64,000 nt of DNA from Streptomyces sp. NBC_00433 (lineage in GTDB: Bacteria > Actinomycetota > Actinomycetes > Streptomycetales > Streptomycetaceae): NCBI GenBank assembly GCA_036015235.1, contig CP107926.1:1240001-1304000 (forward strand), given 5' to 3'. The position numbers were made by a program, and so were the translations under genes. The notes under the pieces were generated by a model that was not told the DNA's origin, searched no databases, and saw only the letters and a list, made by a program, of their open reading frames with translations. The stretch's first letter is position 1; each line of letters starts with the position of its first letter. This document shows, piece by piece, positions 40,091-49,005 of the stretch.

Positions 40091-40103
40091 TGTGTACGAC
40101 TTA
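40091..40103. promoter_or_regulatory. Candidate GntR operator
   Basis: TGTGTACGACTTA contains GT-ACG-AC, the GT-NNN-AC core of FadR-type sites, about 100 nt before the GntR start and in the gap to GH53. A weak motif, offered as a candidate for autoregulation. Confidence 0.3.
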
Positions 40104-40243
40104 TCCTGTCCTCTCACCTCTCTCGTATCCGTTGATCCGGTTGATACCGCGCGCTATGTCCTCGTAGCGGGAAATCCTCGCGGAAATAAACATGCCCATT
40201 CTGTTGGCTGGAGCCTCACGCCGGCGGAACGAGCGTCGCGCGC

Positions 40244-41365
40244 CTATGGTCTCCATCTGACGTTGGGGTTGATGTGGCCTGTCCAGTCGAAGACGGCCAT
40301 GTTGTCCCAGCCGTCACCGCTGTGGTTGATGTCCGCCGGGTCCCAGCCGTTGCCCGGGACCGCGTACCAGGTCGGCTCCCAGTAGAAGACGCCGATCGCA
40401 CCGGCGCTGCGGGCCGTGCTCTGCACCGCGTCGAACTCGGCAGCCTGGCCCTGCCAGGTGAGCGGGTATCCCGCGCATCCGGAGGTGACCGAGTTGCCGG
40501 TTCCGTCGGCGTCCGCCGCGGTGAACGGGTACGCGGTCTCGGCGATGACGACGTCCTTGCCGTAGCGGGACCTCATGTCGGAGACGACGCCGCCCATGGT
40601 GGACAGCGAGCCGTGCCACATGCAGTAGTACGACAGACCGGTGATGTCCCAGTTGACGCCCTTCGCCTTGATCCCGTCGTAGAACCAGCGTGCGTGCGCG
40701 TCGCTGTCCGCGTCCGCGGTGTGGATGACGACCTGGGTGGTGCCGCTGCACGCCTTGGTCGCGTTGTAGCCGGACTTCAGCAGCAGGCTGAGGTTGGTGA
40801 AGTCGTTGTTCACCACCTTGCCGTCGTTCCACAGCATCCCCGTGTTGATCTCGTTGCCGATCTGCACGCTGTCCGGCGTGGTGCCCTGGGCCTTGAGGCT
40901 GTTGCAGACGTCGTAGGTGTAGTTGTAGACGTCCGTCTGCAGCTGGCCGATGCCGTGGCTCGCCCATGCCGCCGGCTTGTTCTGCTGCCCCGGGTCCGCC
41001 CAGCTGTCGGAGTAGTGGAAGTCGACCAGCAGTTTCAGCCCCTTGGCCTTGACCGTCTTCGCGTACTGCAGCACCTTCGCCTTGTTGTTGTAGCCGCCGG
41101 CCGGGTTGTTCCAGACGCGCAGCCGGACGTAGTTGACGCCGGCGTCCTTGAGGATGTCCAGCGGATCGCGGGCGTTGCCGCTCGCGTCGTAGTATTTCGC
41201 GCCGAGATCCAGTGCCCGCTGGGCGGTCGACACGTCCGCGCCGCGCATGCCGAGCGAGGTCGCCGCCGACGCGGACGACGAGGTGCCCGGTATGGCCACC
41301 GGCAGGACGAGGGCCGCCAGGAGCAGAGCAGACTTCACGCTCCTGCCCGGTTTGCCCGTCACCAT
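40244..41365 (-). CDS. Secreted GH53 endo-beta-1,4-galactanase
   Basis: 373 residues; signal peptide ends near SASAA. Single GH53 barrel with no binding module: GMRGADVSTAQRALDLGAKY, VNYVRLRVWNNPAGG, LLVDFHYSDSWADPG, the acid/base in VQIGNEINTGMLW and the nucleophile in VVIAETAYPF, ending YWEPTWY. Cuts the beta-1,4-galactan backbone of type I arabinogalactan in pectin. ATG at 41365 with GAGGAG 7 nt upstream. Only 34 nt after the GH9 gene and without a hairpin, so it should be cotranscribed with it and share the CebR box. Confidence 0.94.
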   Translation of the reverse strand: MVTGKPGRSVKSALLLAALVLPVAIPGTSSSASAATSLGMRGADVSTAQRALDLGAKYYDASGNARDPLDILKDAGVNYVRLRVWNNPAGGYNNKAKVLQYAKTVKAKGLKLLVDFHYSDSWADPGQQNKPAAWASHGIGQLQTDVYNYTYDVCNSLKAQGTTPDSVQIGNEINTGMLWNDGKVVNNDFTNLSLLLKSGYNATKACSGTTQVVIHTADADSDAHARWFYDGIKAKGVNWDITGLSYYCMWHGSLSTMGGVVSDMRSRYGKDVVIAETAYPFTAADADGTGNSVTSGCAGYPLTWQGQAAEFDAVQSTARSAGAIGVFYWEPTWYAVPGNGWDPADINHSGDGWDNMAVFDWTGHINPNVRWRP

Positions 41366-41399
41366 TGTCGATCTCCTCTCCGTGACCCGCCGAGGGCTC

Positions 41400-44063
41400 T
41401 CACGTGACGGTGTCGCAGAGGCCGCCGTTCATGCTCAGCGCCACCGGATCGGCCACCTGGCCGCTCGAAGTGCCGTTGAAGCCGAAGTAGACGGAGGCGC
41501 CGGGTGCGAGGGAGCCGTTCCAGCTGACCGGCTTGGCGCTGACCTGGTGCCCGTTCTGGGTGATCTCGGCCTGCCAGCGGTCGGTGATCTGCTGGTTGTC
41601 GGCGAAGGACCACTTCAGTTCCCAGGGGGAGACGGCCGTCGTGCCGGTGTTCTTCAGGTACACCAGGGTGGTGAAGCCGGCGCTCCACCGGTAGGAGGTG
41701 TAGGTGACCTGGCAGGCCGCCTTGCCGCCTCCGTGGCCGCCGCTGCCGCCGAGGTCGTCCGCGTAGGAGGCGACCCAGGCCAGTGGCGCGTTCCAGTTGA
41801 TGGCGCTCTCGTTGGTGGAGTAGGACTCGATGTCGTCGATGTAGCACATCGCCGGCGCGCAGCCGGTCAGCTTGCTCTGCGCGGTCGGGTCCTCCAACTG
41901 GCTGTCCGGGCCTCCGGCCAGGGTGCCCGCGGGCGGGTTGGGCAGGTCGGCGTCGAGCTGGTGCGCCCAGATGCGGCTGTGCTGGTTGTGGGAGTTCCGC
42001 TCGCCGAAGCCGGTGACGTAGGACTCGTTCAGCGGGTTGCGGCCCAGAATGTAGTCCAGGGCGTGCAGCACCGCGTCCTGGTACTTGGCGCTGCCGGTCA
42101 GGTCGCCCGCCACGCCCAGCACCACGGCGTTGTTGAGGACCTGGCTGTTGGACCCCCACACGTAGTGCTGGCCGGAGGGCGCGTAGGGCAGGCCGTAGAG
42201 CGCGGTCTGCGAGTCCTCGGCGTAGCCGTCGGCGGCGTCGGTCACCATGGAGCGCACGGTGGCGAGCTGGCTTGCGGTCAGCTTGTTGGGCACGGTCGCG
42301 AGGTCCAGGGCGCCGAGTGCGGCGGTGGAGCCCCAGGAGAACCCGTCGGGCGGGAAGACGGCGGCGGTGTCGCCGTGCAGCGGGGAGCTGAGCACCGCCT
42401 GGCGGTAGGAGTCGTCGCCGGTGGTGATGAAGAGCTCTGACGCAGCCCAGTAGAACTCGTCGGTGACGTCGCTGTCGCTGTAGGCCCCGCCGCCGGTGGC
42501 GTCGTTGGGGTCGGCGTAGACGGCCGGGTGGGCCTTGGCGGCGGTCCACGCCTTCTGCGAGGCGGCCAGGCACCGATCGGCGAACGCCGCGTCGTAGGGC
42601 CGGAACAGCCGGGCGCACTGGGCGCCCGCCGCGGCCAGGTTGAGCGTGGCGGCGGTTGACGGCGGGTGCAGCAGGCGCGGCTGGGAGTCCTTGTCCGGTG
42701 CCTGCGGGAGGCCGGTCCACGCCTGGTCGTGCAGCTTGTGGTGGGCCATGCCGGCCAGCGGCTGCCCGTCGGGGACCTGCATCTCCATCAGGAAGCCGAG
42801 TTCCCAGCGGGCCTCGTCGAGGATGTCCGGCACGCCGTTGCCCGTCTCGGGCACCTTCAGCCTGCCGTCGCCCAGCGCCGCGCCGTTCGCCCCCTCGGCG
42901 GTCAGCGTGCGCTCGTAGGAGTTCATCAGCTCGGAGACCGCGATGCCGCCGTTGACGACGTACTTGCCCTGGTCGCCCGCGTCGTACCAGCCGCCTGCCG
43001 CGTCCAGGGTGTAGTCGCACACGCCCGGCTGGCAGGGCACATCGTTGTCACCGGTGTTGGGGGCGACGTTGAGGTGCCCGGCGGGTCGGGCGTACGCGGC
43101 GCCGGCTATGGAGCCGTCGATGGCGATGCCGCTGCGCTGGTTGTAGTAGTAGGCGAGGGAGTCGGTCCGCAGCGCGGAGTAGACGTCGTCGGCGATGGAG
43201 AACGGCTCGCTGGTCTGGTCGCCGATGGTGACGGTGTAGCCGTCGCCGGGGGTGGTGTAGCTGCCGAAGTCGAACGTCTGGACGTTCTGGTCCGAGGTCG
43301 GGTCGGTGCCGCCGGGCTCGGTGGTGCCGGTCGCGACAGCGGTTCCCGCGGCATTCCTGAGCGTCCATGCCCGCGGCTCGGTGGCGTCGGTGACGAACGT
43401 GCCGTCCTTCGGACCGCTGGGCAGGTAGCCGACCTGGTCCACCCGGACCGGGGAACCGGTGTCAGGCGTGTAGACGGGCGGCTCGGCGCCGCCGCGCAGC
43501 GAGATGTCGTCGAGGCACAGCGTGAACGCATGGGAGCTGCCGCCGACCTGGAAGGCGAGTTGGGCGGCGTCGTTGTCCGCCCTGGCGGTGAAGGTGTGGG
43601 TGATCGGCGCCGCGGTGTCGTCGATCTGGTCGTGCTCGGACAGCTCGGTGGTGTAGGGGTCGACAGCCATCTGCACGTTGGTGGTGATGGTGACCGGCAC
43701 CGAGGCGGTCGCGGTGTAGCTGAGGGTGTAGCTCTCGCCTGCGATGAGGGGAAGGTCGCTCTGCCCGATGATGGCGTCCCACGGATTGGCCGTGCCCCCC
43801 GGGATGTCCGCGCAGAGCCTGCCGTCCACCACGGAGGCCGGGTTGTTCGCCGTCCACCACCAGGGAGCCGTGCCTCCGCCTGAGAAGTCGCCGTTGACGA
43901 TCTGCTCCGGCGGGTCGTCGGCGGCGCTGGCCGCTCCGACCGGGGCGACCAGCGCGGCGCCGAGCAGGCCGGCCACGGCGAGCGTGCCCAGTGCGCGGCT
44001 GCGGAGCCGCCGGACCTGTCGGGGACGTCTCGGAGGGTGGGAGCGTGGTGAGTGGGGGATCAC
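41400..44063 (-). CDS. Secreted modular GH9 cellulase (CBM4-type, Ig-like, GH9, CBM2)
   Basis: 887 residues. GTG at 44063 with GGAAGGA 7 nt upstream. Signal peptide ends near ASAAD. Domains: a CBM4/9-type jelly roll (IVNGDFSGGGTAPWWWTANN; ~45-200), an Ig-like cellulase N-domain (VRVDQVGYLPSGPKDGTFV; ~215-300), the GH9 (alpha/alpha)6 barrel with catalytic Asp in GGWYDAGDQGKYV and acid in STNESAINWNAPLAW plus NSHNQHSRIW, and a C-terminal CBM2 (CQVTYTSYRWSAGFTTLVY). Endoglucanase or processive endocellulase. A perfect CebR-type operator lies 30 nt upstream, so cellobiose or cello-oligosaccharides should induce it together with the GH53 gene. Confidence 0.94.
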   Translation of the reverse strand: MIPHSPRSHPPRRPRQVRRLRSRALGTLAVAGLLGAALVAPVGAASAADDPPEQIVNGDFSGGGTAPWWWTANNPASVVDGRLCADIPGGTANPWDAIIGQSDLPLIAGESYTLSYTATASVPVTITTNVQMAVDPYTTELSEHDQIDDTAAPITHTFTARADNDAAQLAFQVGGSSHAFTLCLDDISLRGGAEPPVYTPDTGSPVRVDQVGYLPSGPKDGTFVTDATEPRAWTLRNAAGTAVATGTTEPGGTDPTSDQNVQTFDFGSYTTPGDGYTVTIGDQTSEPFSIADDVYSALRTDSLAYYYNQRSGIAIDGSIAGAAYARPAGHLNVAPNTGDNDVPCQPGVCDYTLDAAGGWYDAGDQGKYVVNGGIAVSELMNSYERTLTAEGANGAALGDGRLKVPETGNGVPDILDEARWELGFLMEMQVPDGQPLAGMAHHKLHDQAWTGLPQAPDKDSQPRLLHPPSTAATLNLAAAGAQCARLFRPYDAAFADRCLAASQKAWTAAKAHPAVYADPNDATGGGAYSDSDVTDEFYWAASELFITTGDDSYRQAVLSSPLHGDTAAVFPPDGFSWGSTAALGALDLATVPNKLTASQLATVRSMVTDAADGYAEDSQTALYGLPYAPSGQHYVWGSNSQVLNNAVVLGVAGDLTGSAKYQDAVLHALDYILGRNPLNESYVTGFGERNSHNQHSRIWAHQLDADLPNPPAGTLAGGPDSQLEDPTAQSKLTGCAPAMCYIDDIESYSTNESAINWNAPLAWVASYADDLGGSGGHGGGKAACQVTYTSYRWSAGFTTLVYLKNTGTTAVSPWELKWSFADNQQITDRWQAEITQNGHQVSAKPVSWNGSLAPGASVYFGFNGTSSGQVADPVALSMNGGLCDTVT

Positions 44064-44092
44064 GGTTCGTTCCTTCCGGCGGACACGAGAGA

Positions 44093-44108
44093 GTGGGAGC
44101 GCTCCCAC
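44093..44108. promoter_or_regulatory. CebR-type operator GTGGGAGCGCTCCCAC
   Basis: Perfect 16-bp palindrome containing TGGGAGCGCTCCCA, the known Streptomyces CebR (cellulose utilisation repressor) site, 30 nt before the GH9 start. Confidence 0.9.
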
Positions 44109-44175
44109 GCATGGTGATGCGCGCCGGGGGCACCGTCAAGGTGCCGAACCGGCCGCGCTCGGGGTGCCGACTCGC

Positions 44176-45624
44176 CTACTGGCGGGTCCACTGCTGGTTG
44201 CTGCCGCCGTTGCAGGTCCACAGTTCGACCAGCGTGCCGTTGGCGGTGGCGGCCCCGGTGACGTCCAGGCACAGGTTGGAGCCGACGTTGGTGACCGTGC
44301 CGTTGCTGTTGAGGTTCCACTGCTGGTTCGCGCCGCCGTTGCAGTCGTAGATGGTGACGGCCGTGCCGGCGGTGGTCCCGTTGTTGTCGGCCTCCAGGCA
44401 CTTGCCGCCGTTGGAGACCACCAGCTCCTTCGTGGAGTTCAGGGTCCAGGACTGGTTCGCGCCCCCGTTGCAGTCCCATATCTCGGTCCTGGTCGCGTTG
44501 GCGGTGCTGCTGTTCGGCACGTCCAGGCACCGGCCGGAGCCCGTCCCGCGCAGCGCGTTCGTACCACCGCCGGTGGCGCCGCCCACCACACCCGTCTCCG
44601 TGTCGACGGTCCACGAGCTGTTGCAGGCGATGGAGGCGTTGGTGCCGCTGATGTTCAGCGGCTCCCAGACGTAGCGGGAGTCGCTGAGATTGCCGGAATT
44701 CCAGCGGTCGCCGAGGAAGAGGTAGCTGGTCGTGGTGGAGCCGGCGATCGGGACGATCGCTGTGGTCTGGGAGTTGCAGGTGTTGGTTCCGGAGGGCGCG
44801 AAGCTCTTGAAGGACGACCAGGTGCCGCTGATCGAGCCGGCGGTGGCGTACTGGTTGTCGTTGGTCGACCAGCCGGTCAGGTGCGAGCCGAAGAGGTAGT
44901 AGGTGCCGCCGATCTTCGCCATGGCCGGTGCCTCGTACTGGTTCAGGGTCTTGACCAGGGAGGACACGCTGAGAAAGTCGGCCGAGAGCTTGTATATCTG
45001 CAGCTTGGCGCTGGTGCGGTCCTCGCTCATGAAGTAGCCGGTGCCGTCGTCGAGGAACAGGTTGTCGTCCAGGCTGTCGTGGCCCAGCGGCTTGGAGCTG
45101 CCGCGGTAGGTGTAGGCGCCGCAGACACTGCTGCTGGTGGCGACGCCGGCCTTCCGCTCGGAGTAGCTGCTGTTGTCGATGTGCATGTACATCACATAGG
45201 TCGACGTCGAGGCGTTGTAGATCACGTGCGGCCGCTCCACGACCCGGTTGGGCCCGAGGTCGCCGCTGGACTGCCGGGTCAGGACGTTGCGGACGAACGT
45301 CCAGGTCTTGAAGTCGGTCGAGGAGTAGCACGTGATGTTCTGGAAGGGCGACCCGTCGGTCTTGTCCTCGCCCAGCCAGTAGTAGGTGCTGCCCACCTTG
45401 ACGATGCCCTCGCCGTGCGCCTGGATCACTTTCCCCGACGTGTCGTACGCCACCGTGCCCGGGTAGTTGGTCACGCTCGCGGCCGAGGCGGTCTGGGTCA
45501 CCGCGACGAGGAGGCTGAGGGCGAACGCGAGAACGACCATGACCCCCCTCGCCCCGGCTCCCCCGCGGCTGCTGCCGACCCCGACTCCGGTGGTGCTCCT
45601 GCTCCAGGGCGATCGCGTTGTCAT
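44176..45624 (-). CDS. Secreted GH43 (subfamily 24-like) exo-beta-1,3-galactanase with CBM13
   Basis: 482 residues. ATG at 45624 with AAAGGA 8 nt upstream; signal peptide ends TASAA. The GH43 propeller begins AYDTSGKVIQAHGEGIVKVG. Family members of this type (fungal Pc1,3Gal43A and a Streptomyces homologue) lack the usual base Asp, and here the N-terminal blade reads QAHGEG instead of HxDP. The acid is probably in NQYEAPAMAK; VVERPHVIYN is another landmark. CBM13 is C-terminal ([18 protein letters not shown]). Acts on the beta-1,3-galactan main chain of type II arabinogalactan. A 28-bp palindrome lies 218 nt upstream. Confidence 0.88.
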   Translation of the reverse strand: MTTRSPWSRSTTGVGVGSSRGGAGARGVMVVLAFALSLLVAVTQTASAASVTNYPGTVAYDTSGKVIQAHGEGIVKVGSTYYWLGEDKTDGSPFQNITCYSSTDFKTWTFVRNVLTRQSSGDLGPNRVVERPHVIYNASTSTYVMYMHIDNSSYSERKAGVATSSSVCGAYTYRGSSKPLGHDSLDDNLFLDDGTGYFMSEDRTSAKLQIYKLSADFLSVSSLVKTLNQYEAPAMAKIGGTYYLFGSHLTGWSTNDNQYATAGSISGTWSSFKSFAPSGTNTCNSQTTAIVPIAGSTTTSYLFLGDRWNSGNLSDSRYVWEPLNISGTNASIACNSSWTVDTETGVVGGATGGGTNALRGTGSGRCLDVPNSSTANATRTEIWDCNGGANQSWTLNSTKELVVSNGGKCLEADNNGTTAGTAVTIYDCNGGANQQWNLNSNGTVTNVGSNLCLDVTGAATANGTLVELWTCNGGSNQQWTRQ

Positions 45625-46244
45625 TGACGCGTTCCTTTCCGGTAGCTGTCAGCTGTCCGATCCGTCGCGCAGCATCCGCGCTTCACCTCGGGGGCCGCTG
45701 CGGTTCGAATTCACCGCGAAGCAGACATTCGGAATTGCTCACCACCGCACACCGTATGCATTTCCGCATTCCTCGGTTCGGCCTCCGTGGGGCGATGGTT
45801 ACGATAGGGGCGCGTGGTGGGTGCACGTCAAGACTCGGGAGCGGGTGATGTTTGCGCAAACATCACCCGTCCGACCGGCCCTGGCGCGATGACCAGGGAG
45901 CGGGGGTCGCCGGCCCGTACGCAGGCCTGGCGCCGCGCTCGGGCGGCAGGACACACGACAGCATGAAATCTGATGCCGCGAGCACAGAAATACCGGTACG
46001 CCGCCCGAAGCCTTTTACGCTCTCGGCGGCACGGAAATCAACGGGCCCACACAATCCGTTGCCGTGTGCTAAGGTCTTCACCAGTTGCAGTTGTGGTTCC
46101 CGAAGACTTCAAGTGCCCTCGCTGTCGTGTACGGCGGGAGCACTTTTGTATTTCCGGCGTTCTTCCGGACGGGGTAATCATCGCGGCGACGCGGAGTCCG
46201 TACTGTGCGGATTCCGGGCACTGCCCCTGAAGGAGATTTTTCAT
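45625..46244. other. 620-nt region between GH43-24 and cold-shock gene
   Basis: Holds the GH43-24 promoter (minus) and the cspA-type promoter and long leader (plus). Contains the 28-bp palindrome at 45842-45869, TGGTTACGATAG (45796-45807, repeated at 54699-54710) and CAGTTGCAGTT near 46083, shared with the leader upstream of the MerR gene. No gene. Confidence 0.6.
45842..45869. promoter_or_regulatory. 28-bp perfect palindrome centred on TTTGCGCAAA
   Basis: Arms CGGGTGATGTTTGC (45842-45855) and GCAAACATCACCCG (45856-45869) match exactly with no spacer. The centre TGTTTGCGCAAACA looks like a LacI-family operator of a class different from the others in this window. Confidence 0.7.
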
Positions 46245-46448
46245 ATGGCATCTGGCACCGTGAAGTGGTTCAACGCGGAAAAGGGCTTCGGCTTCATCGA
46301 GCAGGACGGTGGCGGCGCTGACGTCTTCGCCCACTACTCGAACATCGCCGCCTCCGGCTTCCGCGAGCTGCAGGAGGGCCAGAAGGTGAACTTCGACGTC
46401 ACCCAGGGCCAGAAGGGCCCGCAGGCGGAGAACATCGTTCCCGCCTGA
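46245..46448 (+). CDS. Cold-shock protein (CspA family)
   Basis: 67 residues, a single cold-shock OB-fold. RNA-binding motifs KGFGFIEQD (RNP1) and DVFAHYSNI (RNP2) are intact, after the canonical start [14 protein letters not shown]. It destabilises RNA structure and acts as an RNA chaperone. AAGGAG precedes the ATG by 8 nt. The long leader upstream is usual for cold-shock genes. A very strong terminator follows, so it is monocistronic, but the DEAD-box helicase downstream is a natural functional partner. Confidence 0.97.
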   Translation: MASGTVKWFNAEKGFGFIEQDGGGADVFAHYSNIAASGFRELQEGQKVNFDVTQGQKGPQAENIVPA

Positions 46449-46460
46449 CGCTGACGCGTA

Positions 46461-46506
46461 CAGCAGGCCGGGGCCCGCACCTTGGGGTGCGGGCCCCGGC
46501 CTGCTG
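46461..46506 (+). terminator. Very strong terminator after the cold-shock gene
   Basis: Perfect 21-bp stem, arms 46461-46481 and 46486-46506 (begins CAGCAGGCCGGGG), TTGG loop, followed by CTTTT. Confidence 0.93.
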
Positions 46507-46701
46507 CTTTTGCCAGGCAGTCTCCCTGGCCGCGCCCGGAGGCGCCGTCGCAGCCGCCCGGCGTGTCGGGCATTTTCCCCGGGCACCTCGGGCGTCGGCC
46601 CGTTTCTTACCCGCATTTACACCGGTTCGTTGTTGTGCTCCCATTCGCGGCCTGGCGCCGCCCGGGATTCCTCGACGTACCGCATCGAGGGAAGGTTCTC
46701 C

Positions 46702-48225
46702 ATGAATCGCACGTCTCGCACGACCGACCGGTCCTCCCGCGGCCGCTCCGCCGGCTCCGACCGCGGCGGCTACCGTGGCCAGACGCCGGGCCGCCGCGGC
46801 GGCCCGTCCCGCTCCGGCAGCCACGGAAGCCGCCGACCGGCCGCGCAGCAGGGGGAGTTCGCCCTGCCCGTCACCCTGACGCCCGCCCTGCCCCCGGTGG
46901 AGACCTTCGCCGAGCTGGACCTGCCGTCCACGCTGCTGAAGACGCTGGCCACCCAGGGGATGGCCGTGCCGTTCCCGATCCAGGCCGCCACGCTCCCCAA
47001 CTCCCTGGCAGGGCGCGACGTGCTGGGCCGCGGCCGCACCGGCTCCGGCAAGACGCTGGCGTTCGGGCTGGCGCTGCTCGCCCGCACGGCCGGACAGCGC
47101 GCCGAGCCGGGACAACCGCTGGCCCTGGTCCTGGTCCCGACGCGGGAGCTGGCCCAGCAGGTCACCGACGCCCTCACCCCGTACGCCCGCGACCTGCGGC
47201 TGCGGCTGACCACGGTTGTCGGCGGCATGTCCATCGGCCGCCAGATCAGTGCCCTGCGGGCGGGCGCCGAGGTCGTCGTGGCGACCCCCGGACGGCTCAA
47301 GGACCTCATCGACCGCGGTGCGTGCCGGCTGGACCGGGTCGCCGTCACCGTGCTCGACGAGGCCGACCAGATGGCCGACATGGGATTCATGCCCCAGGTC
47401 ACGGCGCTGCTGGACCAGGTGCGCCCGGGAGGTCAGCGGATGCTGTTCTCCGCCACGCTGGACCGCAACATCGACCTGCTGGTGCGCCGGTACCTGACGG
47501 ACCCGGTCGTCCACTCCGTCGACCCCTCCGCGGGCGCGGTCACCACGATGGAGCACCACGTTCTGCACGTGCAGAACGCGGACAAGCAGGCCACGACAAC
47601 CGAGATCGCGGCCCGCGACGGCCGGGTGCTGATGTTCCTCGACACCAAGCACGCCGTGGACAAACTCACCGCGCACCTGCTCCACAGCGGCGTACGGGCG
47701 GCGGCGCTGCACGGCGGCAAGTCGCAGCCGCAGCGCACCCGCACGCTCGAGCAGTTCAAGACCGGTCACGTGACCGTGCTGGTGGCCACCAACGTGGCAG
47801 CCCGCGGTATCCACGTCGACGACCTCGACCTGGTCGTCAACGTCGATCCGCCCAGCGACCACAAGGACTATCTGCACCGCGGCGGACGCACCGCGCGGGC
47901 CGGCGAGTCCGGCCGCGTGGTCACCCTGGTCCTTCCCAACCAGCGCCGGGAGATGACCCGGCTGATGGCCACCGCCGGCATCACCCCGCAGAGCGCGCAG
48001 ACCCACTCCGGCCACGCCGAACTGGCGCGCATCACCGGTGCCCGCACCCCCTCCGGTGTGCCGGTCACCATCACCGCACCGGTCGTGGAACGCAGCAGGC
48101 GCAGCACGTCCGCCTCCTCGCGGGGCCGGCGCAGCCGCCCGTCGCAGGCCCGGCGCTCCACCCGGTCCGCCCTGGCGCCGGCGGGCACCCCCCAGCGCGG
48201 CTCCGCCCTCAGCCCGGCAGCGTGA
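46702..48225 (+). CDS. DEAD-box ATP-dependent RNA helicase
   Basis: 507 residues. ATG at 46702 after GGGAAGG; upstream in-frame codons run into the terminator of the cold-shock gene. A basic Arg/Ser/Gly N-terminus (~50 residues) precedes the core: Q motif (PFPIQAATLPN), motif I (GRTGSGKT), Ia (PTRELAQQ), Ib (TPGRLKD), II (VLDEADQM), III (SAT), then helicase C with LHGGKSQPQRTRTLEQF, RGIHVDDLD and HRGGRTARAGESG. The C-terminal tail is again Arg/Ser-rich. It unwinds RNA, probably in the cold-shock response or ribosome assembly. A 195-nt leader after the csp terminator suggests its own promoter. Confidence 0.95.
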   Translation: MNRTSRTTDRSSRGRSAGSDRGGYRGQTPGRRGGPSRSGSHGSRRPAAQQGEFALPVTLTPALPPVETFAELDLPSTLLKTLATQGMAVPFPIQAATLPNSLAGRDVLGRGRTGSGKTLAFGLALLARTAGQRAEPGQPLALVLVPTRELAQQVTDALTPYARDLRLRLTTVVGGMSIGRQISALRAGAEVVVATPGRLKDLIDRGACRLDRVAVTVLDEADQMADMGFMPQVTALLDQVRPGGQRMLFSATLDRNIDLLVRRYLTDPVVHSVDPSAGAVTTMEHHVLHVQNADKQATTTEIAARDGRVLMFLDTKHAVDKLTAHLLHSGVRAAALHGGKSQPQRTRTLEQFKTGHVTVLVATNVAARGIHVDDLDLVVNVDPPSDHKDYLHRGGRTARAGESGRVVTLVLPNQRREMTRLMATAGITPQSAQTHSGHAELARITGARTPSGVPVTITAPVVERSRRSTSASSRGRRSRPSQARRSTRSALAPAGTPQRGSALSPAA

Positions 48226-48309
48226 ACCCCGCCGGTACCGCCCTTCCCGGCGTGCGGAGATGACACCTCCGTCCGGTGGCCGCTGTCGTGCGAAGGGCGC
48301 TTACCGGCT

Positions 48310-48750
48310 TCAGCTGTAAGTCAGCGAGGTGAGGGAGCAGTAGCGGACGTACGGGCCCGGGTAGACGTACATGTCCTGGCAGTTGCCGTTCGCGCTGATG
48401 GTCGAGGTGCCCGCGGTGATGCTGTAGCGGTAGCCCTCCCAGTAGGGGGTCTTGGGATCGTTCTCGCAGAAGCCGGTGTTGATCGCGAGAGACGTGGCGG
48501 AGGCGGGGATGTAGACGGTGAAGTACTTGACGCCGCCGGACGCGTAGCTCGATCCGTCGGGGTAGTACCAGCCGGAGCCGTTGTCCACGCTCATGCCGTA
48601 CGGCAGGCCCGCGGAGCAGCTGAGGGCCACCTGGAGCGTGCGCATGGTGTCGGCCGAGGCCGCCTGCGGTGCGGCGACCGCGATGAACAGCACGGAGGCG
48701 GCCGCCGACAAGACGGCGACGAGTCTCCTGCGCAGACGTCCTGAGATCAT
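48310..48750 (-). CDS. Small secreted protein of unknown function
   Basis: 146 residues. Signal peptide MISGRLRRRLVAVLSAAASV... ends near AASAD. The mature ~105 residues (MRTLQVALSCSAGLPYGMSV) are rich in Tyr/Gly/Ser with four or five Cys (LSCSAG, GFCENDP, GNCQDMY, RYCSLTS), suggesting two disulfides. I do not recognise the fold; a small extracellular beta protein is likely. AAGGA is about 13 nt from the ATG, a weak spacing, but no better in-frame start exists. It is convergent with the helicase gene and divergent from the NB-ARC gene. Confidence 0.7.
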   Translation of the reverse strand: MISGRLRRRLVAVLSAAASVLFIAVAAPQAASADTMRTLQVALSCSAGLPYGMSVDNGSGWYYPDGSSYASGGVKYFTVYIPASATSLAINTGFCENDPKTPYWEGYRYSITAGTSTISANGNCQDMYVYPGPYVRYCSLTSLTYS

Positions 48751-49005
48751 GGGTGCACCACTGTCCTTCCAGGTGTCCTCTCGCGCGTCGGGGACCCGCG
48801 TCCCGGACGGCGGCGGCGGCACACTGCGGCCGTGCGGCCCATGGTGGCTGGCGGCCGCCGCGGGCACCTCGGATTCCGTGCACCGCCGGACACCGCCGGA
48901 CGCCACCGGAAACCGGCGTACGCCCTTCGCCGGTGCCCACCCGCTGTTAAGCTGCGATCACGCCATCAGTGTCCGATCCCGTACTCACCGGAGAACGATG
49001 CGACG

